From the NCBI GenBank assembly GCA_009936825.1, contig JAACDV010000102.1:1-11603 (forward strand): 11,603 nucleotides of DNA. The letters run 5' to 3'. Position 1 is the stretch's first letter, and every line of letters starts with the position of its first letter. Shown piece by piece: positions 7,166-11,603 of this stretch. A program made the translations under genes and the position numbers. The notes beneath the pieces are model-generated. The model was not told the DNA's origin. It made no database searches and worked only from the letters and a program-made list of their open reading frames with translations. This DNA comes from Bacteroidota bacterium. GTDB lineage: Bacteria > Pseudomonadota > Alphaproteobacteria > Puniceispirillales > Puniceispirillaceae.

Positions 7166-7229
7166 ACATTTATCTGGTAACAAATTTTTCTGGTAACAAA
7201 TTTATCTGGTAACACATTTTTTCTGGCCC
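7166..7229. repeat. 16-bp tandem direct repeat upstream of the M20 hydrolase
   Basis: Three head-to-tail units, ACATTTATCTGGTAAC (7166-7181), AAATTTTTCTGGTAAC (7182-7197) and AAATTTATCTGGTAAC (7198-7213), are followed by a degenerate fourth unit, acattttttctggccc (7214-7229). A further partial copy, acatttctgg, begins at 7242. Every unit keeps the core TCTGG, and the first three keep TCTGGTAAC. The array ends about 40 bases before the M20 ATG, so it lies in the promoter or 5' leader. It may be a set of protein-binding half-sites or simply replication slippage. Confidence 0.85.
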
Positions 7230-7271
7230 CTCTGGCAGATCACATTTCTGGCGCATTAACGGAGACTCCAC

Positions 7272-8438
7272 ATGAATATTTTCCCTATTATCGAAGCCGC
7301 GACAGGTGAGCTGAAGTCTATCTATGAGGATTTGCACACGCATCCCGAACTTGGTTTTGAGGAATCCAGAACCAGTGCGATTGTAGCTGAAAAACTGCGC
7401 GAATACGGCGTCGATGAGGTTCATACCGGATTGGGCACAACGGGCGTTGTCGGTCTTATTCACGGCAAATCTCATGGTAACCGGCGCGTTGGTCTTCGCG
7501 CCGATATGGATGCCCTGCCGATTGAGGAAATCAGCGGCGTGCCTTTCGCCTCACAAACCCCCGGAACCATGCATGCCTGCGGCCATGACGGGCACACCAC
7601 CATGCTGCTTGGCGCGGCAAAGCATCTTGCCGAAACCAGAGAGTTCGATGGTACCGCGGTGCTGATTTTTCAACCTGCCGAGGAAGGTCTTGGCGGGGCG
7701 CGTTCAATGATTGCCGATGGTCTATTCACCCAGTTCCCCTGTGATGAGATTTTTGGAATGCATAATTCGCCGAACGGCAGGCCCGGAACCTTTGACATCT
7801 GCAAGGGAGTGGCGATGGCCGGTGCGATGTTCTTTGACGCGAAAATCCGCGGTCTTGGCAGTCATGCCGCCATGCCGCATCAGTCCAAGGATACGATCAT
7901 CATCACTGCTGCTCTGGTTAGCCAGCTGCAAACGATCGTTAGCCGTAATGTTCCGCCCCTCGATAGCTGCGTTTTGTCAGTAACGCAAATGCACGCCGGC
8001 AGCGCTTATAACATTGTTCCCGAAACGGCCCATATCGCCGGAACAGTCCGCTATTTCAAGGATGAGGTTTGCGCCTTGACGATGGCGCGTATCCAGACAC
8101 TTTGCGATGGCATTGCCGCCGCCTATGACGTCGAGATTGACCTTGAAATGCGCAATGTGTTTGACGTGCTGATCAATGATGATGAACTTTGTGATGCCTA
8201 TCTGGATGCCGCTACCGATATTCTGGGGCCGGAAAATGTATCCGATGTTTCGGTTCCCGCTACAGGATCAGAAGATTTTGCAGATATGCTGCGCGTTGTG
8301 CCGGGGGCCTATTGCCGCATCGGACATACGGGAACGGTTGGTCTGCATAACCCGTCATTTGTTCTAGGGCAGGAGATATTGCCAATTGGAGCATCGATCA
8401 TGGCTCGGGTGGTTGAAAAACGCCTACCGCTGGCCTGA
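7272..8438 (+). CDS. M20D-family metallo-amidohydrolase (hippurate/N-acyl amino acid hydrolase-like)
   Basis: The 388-residue protein is the normal length for the HipO/IAA-conjugate hydrolase branch of peptidase family M20. It opens with LHTHPELGFEE (21-31), then RADMDALPIEE (76-86). The metal ligands of the two-metal site are all recognisable: Cys103 and His105 in HACGHDGHT, the Glu137/Glu138 pair in QPAEEG, His164 in GMHN, and His359 in GLHNPSF. The segment from GAMFFDAKIRGLGSHAAMP (about 184-202) to roughly residue 300 is the inserted dimerisation domain, with the conserved GSHAAMPH. No signal peptide is seen, so it acts in the cytoplasm. Such enzymes release amino acids from N-acyl or aryl amides; the exact substrate is unknown. 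GGAG lies seven bases before the ATG. It is followed 52 bases later by the CocE-type hydrolase in the same direction, suggesting one transcript. Confidence 0.92.
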   Translation: MNIFPIIEAATGELKSIYEDLHTHPELGFEESRTSAIVAEKLREYGVDEVHTGLGTTGVVGLIHGKSHGNRRVGLRADMDALPIEEISGVPFASQTPGTMHACGHDGHTTMLLGAAKHLAETREFDGTAVLIFQPAEEGLGGARSMIADGLFTQFPCDEIFGMHNSPNGRPGTFDICKGVAMAGAMFFDAKIRGLGSHAAMPHQSKDTIIITAALVSQLQTIVSRNVPPLDSCVLSVTQMHAGSAYNIVPETAHIAGTVRYFKDEVCALTMARIQTLCDGIAAAYDVEIDLEMRNVFDVLINDDELCDAYLDAATDILGPENVSDVSVPATGSEDFADMLRVVPGAYCRIGHTGTVGLHNPSFVLGQEILPIGASIMARVVEKRLPLA

Positions 8439-8490
8439 CCGCGCCCAAAACTCCGGCCAAAACCCAGCCCGCAAATTGAGCCATCGCGAC

Positions 8491-10626
8491 ATGCCAATCC
8501 ATGAGATAGAAATCTGTGAACATATCTGGATAGAAATGTCCGATGGCGTGCGTCTGTCGGCAAAGATGTGGCGGCCCGTTAATGCGTTGCAAAACCCGGT
8601 TCCCGCCATTCTGGAAATCATTCCCTACCGGAAGCGCGATGGCTATGCCATTCGTGACCATCGGAATCATGCATGGATGGCGGCGCGAGGCTATGCCGGA
8701 GTTCGCCCCGACATGCGCGGACACGGTGATTCCGAAGGCGTCATGCTGGATGAATATAGCCAGAGAGAACAACAGGACACGGTTGAAATTATCGAATGGA
8801 TTGCCGCGCAAGATTGGTGCAGCGGCACTGTCGGCATGATGGGGCTGTCATGGGGCGGGATTGCCGCCATGCAAGCTGCAATAAGACAGCCAAAGGCGCT
8901 GAAAGCGATCATTCCTGTCGGCGCTTCGGTTGACCGTTATTACGATGATGGCGGCTATCTGGTTGGCGGCTATCCGGGACAGGGGCTTGGCTGGGGCGGT
9001 GTTATGTTTGGCTATTGCATCCGCCCACCCGACCCGGCAGTGGTTGGCGATGCATGGCGTGAAATGTGGATGCAGCGCTTGGCGACCACGCCAATGTTTG
9101 CCGAAAAATGGATGAAGCATCAGCTGCGCGATAAAAGCTGGATTGAAGGGTCTGTCTGCGAGGCCTATGAAAAAATTAAAGTGCCAGTTCTTGGTGTCAG
9201 CGGGTGGAATGATTGCTGGCCGAACACAATGCTTCGCCTCCTTGGGAATATTGACGCCCCCTGCCGCGCGGTTTCTGGCGCATGGGGGCATGTTTACCCA
9301 AATCTAGGCGGGCCCGGACCGATGATCGGGTTTTTGCAATTGGCGCTGGACTGGTGGGACCACTGGCTGAAAGATGTCGATAACGGCGTGATGGATGCGC
9401 CTGCATTTACCGCTTTTCTGCAAAGCAGCCATGCCCCGGACCCGAACCCTACAGACAGACCGGGACGCTGGGTTGGTGAGACCATCTGGCCATCACCAAA
9501 CATTCACAGCACGCGGTTTTATCTGCAACCGAATACACCACGCGGGAATAGAGTCCAGACTGGCTCAACAGAGATGGGCCCAACAGAGACGGGCCCAACA
9601 AAGACTGGCTCAACAAGAACTGGGGCCCAAAATGCCGGGCTATTGACACCGGATGCCCAGACTGTTGAGGGCCCGCAGGTAGGCACTTCATCCTCCATTT
9701 GCCATATATGCTCGCCCGTTTCGGTTGGATTGACCAGCGGCGAATATATGCCAATTTCAGGCATTGCCGAATTACCGCAGGACCAACGCCCGGATGATGC
9801 GATGTCGGTTTGCTTTGATGCTGCACCCGCATTAAAGCCGTTGGAATTTCTGGGCACACCAAAGCTTCATCTGCGCCTTTCCAGCGACTGCACCCATGGG
9901 CTGATTGCCGCCCGGCTGTGTGATGTTGGCCCGGATGGCGCATCGACCCTGATCAGTTATGGTATTCTTAATCTGCGACAACGCGATGGCCGTGAAAAGC
10001 TAGCTGAAATCATCCCGGACGCCCCGATGGATGTGACTATACGGATGAATGACACCGGATGGTCATTGCAGGCTGGGCATCAACTGCGATTGGCGCTTTC
10101 TAGCCAGATGTGGCCAATGGCATGGCCGGTGGCAGAGAACGCCTGCTTAACGCTGGACCTAGGGGCCTGTTCGCTTGAGCTGCCGGTTCGGGATGCGAAT
10201 ACCGCTAAGACCGATCTTGGCAATCCCTTCGCCCCACCCGAGGCAGCAGACGCACCGTCCCATCAAATTCTTTGCGCGCCAACGGGAAGCAGGCAAATCC
10301 ATCACGATATCGAAAGCGATACAAAACATTATGCGATTGTCTCAGACAGCGGCAACCTACGTTTCAGCGATATTGATCTGACTTATGGCGCCACAAACAA
10401 GCAGGTTTATTCGATAACCGACGGCGATCCCCTGTCGGCCCGTATGGAATATGAAGCGGGTTTCAGTTTTGCCCGCGCCGATTGGCAGACAAGAACGCAT
10501 AGCCGGATGGTAGCAAGTTGTGATGCCGATAATTTTTATTTGCAAGGCCGCATAGAGGCTTTTGAGAAAGACCAGCAGGTGTTTGAGCGTGACTGGGATA
10601 TCACCATTCCACGCCTGATTTTCTGA
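8491..10626 (+). CDS. CocE/NonD-family alpha/beta hydrolase (X-Pro dipeptidyl-peptidase-like)
   Basis: The 711-residue serine hydrolase has the S15-type alpha/beta domain followed by a PepX C-terminal jelly-roll domain. Catalytic residues, counted from the 8491 ATG: nucleophile Ser120 in GLSWGG, Asp241 in SGWNDCW, His267 in GAWGHVYP. The oxyanion-side Tyr motif IIPYRKRDGY (about 43-52) and the PDMRGHGDSEG segment (73-83) are also typical. The C-terminal domain begins near W-x-x-E-x-x-WPSP (about 327-336) and later shows DQRPDDAMSVCFDAAPL-like sequence. Relatives cleave esters (cocaine esterase) or amides. A pentapeptide tandem repeat interrupts the jelly-roll at residues 356-380. No signal peptide is seen. 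The frame is open from 8386, but that start would overlap the M20 gene by 53 bases; 8491 begins just before the family's conserved I-x-M-x-DGV-L strand and leaves a 52-base gap. Confidence 0.88.
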   Translation: MPIHEIEICEHIWIEMSDGVRLSAKMWRPVNALQNPVPAILEIIPYRKRDGYAIRDHRNHAWMAARGYAGVRPDMRGHGDSEGVMLDEYSQREQQDTVEIIEWIAAQDWCSGTVGMMGLSWGGIAAMQAAIRQPKALKAIIPVGASVDRYYDDGGYLVGGYPGQGLGWGGVMFGYCIRPPDPAVVGDAWREMWMQRLATTPMFAEKWMKHQLRDKSWIEGSVCEAYEKIKVPVLGVSGWNDCWPNTMLRLLGNIDAPCRAVSGAWGHVYPNLGGPGPMIGFLQLALDWWDHWLKDVDNGVMDAPAFTAFLQSSHAPDPNPTDRPGRWVGETIWPSPNIHSTRFYLQPNTPRGNRVQTGSTEMGPTETGPTKTGSTRTGAQNAGLLTPDAQTVEGPQVGTSSSICHICSPVSVGLTSGEYMPISGIAELPQDQRPDDAMSVCFDAAPALKPLEFLGTPKLHLRLSSDCTHGLIAARLCDVGPDGASTLISYGILNLRQRDGREKLAEIIPDAPMDVTIRMNDTGWSLQAGHQLRLALSSQMWPMAWPVAENACLTLDLGACSLELPVRDANTAKTDLGNPFAPPEAADAPSHQILCAPTGSRQIHHDIESDTKHYAIVSDSGNLRFSDIDLTYGATNKQVYSITDGDPLSARMEYEAGFSFARADWQTRTHSRMVASCDADNFYLQGRIEAFEKDQQVFERDWDITIPRLIF
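9557..9630 (+). repeat. In-frame 15-bp tandem repeat inside the CocE-type hydrolase
   Basis: Four head-to-tail 15-base units (9557-9571, 9572-9586, 9587-9601, 9602-9616) and a partial fifth (to 9630) encode QTGST, EMGPT, ETGPT, KTGST and RTGAQ. Units 1 and 4 share the ctggctcaaca form; units 2 and 3 share the gggcccaaca form, giving an A-B-B-A order. The unit length keeps the reading frame. The repeat falls in a loop of the C-terminal jelly-roll domain, right after the strand TRFYLQPN, where relatives have a short turn. It should produce a flexible Thr/Gly-rich surface loop. Confidence 0.9.
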
Positions 10627-10673
10627 CCAGTTTTGATCAGCAAAAAAATTAAATGAATTTGAGGACAGAAATA

Positions 10674-11063
10674 ATGGTCAAACCAACAGCCCTACAGGAA
10701 CTGGTTCTAGAATATTTCCGCGGTGTAGATGAGGAAGTTCTTCCCCGCATCCTTGCCACCCTTGACCCTGATTGCGTGTTCACTGTCGAGACGCATGGCG
10801 TTCGCCTTGAAGGGCATGATCAAATCAGTGGCATGTTTGAACGGTTATGGTCCAACCATAAATCAGTTTGCCATGATCAGTTTTACTTTGTTGAAGACCC
10901 CAACACCACCGATATAGCGGTGCGGTTTCGCGTAACAAATCAGGCGGAAAATGGCGCGGAAATATTCAAGTCAAACTGCAATTTTTTCACCCTAAAAGAC
11001 GGGCTTTTCACCGAAATTCGGGTCTATATGGCGGGCCTGAATACGTTGGACCGCGCGCAATAA
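10674..11063 (+). CDS. NTF2-like/SnoaL-fold small protein
   Basis: The 129-residue protein has the order expected of the cone-shaped NTF2-like fold: an N-terminal helix (LVLEYFRGVDEEVLPRILAT), an early strand (CVFTVETHGVRLEG), a helix with GHDQISGMFERLW, and then strands FYFVEDPNTTDIAVRFRVTN, NCNFFTLKDGLFTEIRVYM. The G-x-x-x-I-x-x-M/F and final F-x-x-I-x-x-Y pattern is typical of SnoaL-like and ketosteroid-isomerase-like members, which may act as isomerases, hydrolases, dehydratases or simple binding proteins. No catalytic set can be assigned. The start at 10674 is chosen because GAGGA lies eight bases upstream; an ATG at 10653 would add seven residues without a ribosome site. It starts 47 bases after the CocE stop and is probably the third gene of that transcript. 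Confidence 0.75.
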   Translation: MVKPTALQELVLEYFRGVDEEVLPRILATLDPDCVFTVETHGVRLEGHDQISGMFERLWSNHKSVCHDQFYFVEDPNTTDIAVRFRVTNQAENGAEIFKSNCNFFTLKDGLFTEIRVYMAGLNTLDRAQ

Positions 11064-11103
11064 AGGCGCCGCACCCCTAAGGGTCCCTATATTCAGGCGC
11101 GCT

Positions 11104-11603
11104 CTAAGGTTTGAGATTTGCGGCGGCTGCCATCATCTGGGTAATAACAGCGTCATTCGGTATCGCAGAGCTTGGATAGGCTTTGCGGCTATGGCTGAGA
11201 TTAAGCCCGAGCATGGTTTCAACAAGTTTGTAGGATAGCGGCCCCGGATTGATCACCGGCACCTCCAGCTTTTCACAAAGATAGGCATGCGACTGGTGCA
11301 TTGTTGTCGATCCCAGAAGGATAACATCGGCGCCATCCTGATCGATCGCTTGGCGCGCTTCGGCTTCCAGCAGCGGGAAAATCGACGATTCCTTGCCGCG
11401 CATCAGATTTTGATTATCCGGTGCCACATCAATCGACCTGATTGAGGCAACAAGATGCCCGATACCAAGATCACGAATGGTTTTTTCATAAAGATGACGC
11501 CATTGCTGCCACATCGTAACAATGGAAAAGCGGTGACCAAGCAGCATCGCAGTCAGCATCGAGGCCCGCCCGGGACCAATAACCGGAATGTTCAGCACCG
11601 AGC
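11104..11603 (-). CDS. Asp/Glu/hydantoin racemase family protein (C-terminal part, cut by window edge)
   Basis: The visible 165 codons remain open to the right edge. A GTG at 11598 is in frame, but conserved family sequence (NIPVIGPGRASMLTAM) begins there, so it is internal and roughly 70-80 residues should be missing. The order fits hydantoin/aspartate racemases: PVIGPG-ASM, then LLGHRFSIVTMW, SIRSIDV, a helix ARQAIDQDGADVILLG, and LEVPVINPGPLSYKLVE. The second active-site loop, normally G-C-T/A-x-M, reads GSTTM, with Ser encoded at 11308-11310. The first catalytic Cys region is outside the window. If active it would invert or rearrange an amino-acid-like substrate in the cytoplasm, or do other chemistry known in the superfamily. 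It converges with the NTF2-like gene, 40 bases apart. Confidence 0.85.
   Translation of the reverse strand, partial: SVLNIPVIGPGRASMLTAMLLGHRFSIVTMWQQWRHLYEKTIRDLGIGHLVASIRSIDVAPDNQNLMRGKESSIFPLLEAEARQAIDQDGADVILLGSTTMHQSHAYLCEKLEVPVINPGPLSYKLVETMLGLNLSHSRKAYPSSAIPNDAVITQMMAAAANLKP

Larger units (their letters stand above)
6936..7271. other. Gene-free divergent spacer between ytoQ and the M20 hydrolase
   Basis: This 336-base AT-rich stretch carries no credible coding sequence or RNA gene. It should hold the promoters for both the leftward ytoQ unit and the rightward M20/CocE unit. Visible structure, from left to right: a TTGATCAA palindrome (7010-7017), an imperfect hairpin around 7092-7110, a 16-bp tandem repeat (7166-7229), and GGAG (7261-7264) seven bases before the M20 start. 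I could not assign a confident -35/-10 pair. Confidence 0.6.

Noticed and set aside
7166..7251. CRISPR-like array
   Set aside because: The 16-bp units are contiguous with no unique spacers, and no cas genes are present.
8386..8490. Longer start for the CocE-type hydrolase
   Set aside because: It would overlap the end of the M20 gene by 53 bases and add 35 residues without family similarity. The ATG at 8491 sits right before the conserved first strand.
9449..9943. Minus-strand 164-residue open frame over the CocE repeat region
   Set aside because: It is antisense to a well-supported catalytic gene. Its repetitive GPSLL stretch only mirrors the 15-bp repeat, and it has no ribosome site or recognisable domain.
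11066..11100. Terminator between the NTF2-like and racemase genes
   Set aside because: GCGCC/GGCGC and an inner ACCC/GGGT can pair, but the stems are short, separated by large internal loops, and lack a T-run on either strand.

Overview
The window looks like chromosomal DNA of an alphaproteobacterium of moderate GC content. This rests on the SecE-like N-terminus at the left edge and on the general character of the proteins (GMC oxidoreductase, family 3 amino-acid binding protein, M20D amidohydrolase, CocE-type hydrolase, YtoQ). A marine, SAR116-like lineage would fit the gene mix, but that is a guess. I see no insertion sequence, prophage, CRISPR array, tRNA or rRNA.

Layout from left to right. 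(1) The first 38 codons of secE on the minus strand (1-116), the edge of a core secE-nusG-type locus. (2) A minus-strand Bcr/CflA-like MFS drug/metabolite exporter (371-1585), divergent from a plus-strand EamA/DMT exporter (1834-2793). (3) A convergent minus-strand periplasmic polar-amino-acid binding protein (2869-3603) with no permease or ATPase gene inside the window; a strong hairpin separates it from the DMT gene. (4) A divergent GMC flavin oxidoreductase (3853-5493), with an 8-bp inverted repeat in the shared upstream region. (5) A minus-strand pair, ytoQ (6492-6935) followed by a secreted protein of unknown function (5522-6448). (6) A 336-bp gene-free region with a 16-bp tandem repeat. 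(7) A plus-strand cluster of M20D amidohydrolase (7272-8438), CocE/NonD serine hydrolase (8491-10626) and a small NTF2/SnoaL-fold protein (10674-11063). (8) A convergent minus-strand Asp/Glu/hydantoin racemase-family gene (11104 to the right edge), cut at its 5' end.

The most coherent functional unit is the right-hand cluster: an amide hydrolase, an ester/amide acyl hydrolase and a small cone-fold protein in one direction, facing a racemase-like protein. Together with the amino-acid binding protein and two exporters this suggests uptake and hydrolysis of N-acylated amino acids or related amides and esters. The substrate cannot be read from the sequence, and this remains inference.

The most distinctive sequence-level signals are short tandem duplications of about 14-16 bp. 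One array lies just upstream of the M20 gene, one lies in frame inside the CocE-type hydrolase (pentapeptide repeat TGxTx), and two degenerate pairs lie in other spacers. Next come a Ser at the usual second catalytic Cys site of the racemase-like protein and a candidate operator between the binding protein and the GMC gene. I found no clear evidence of an entirely new system.
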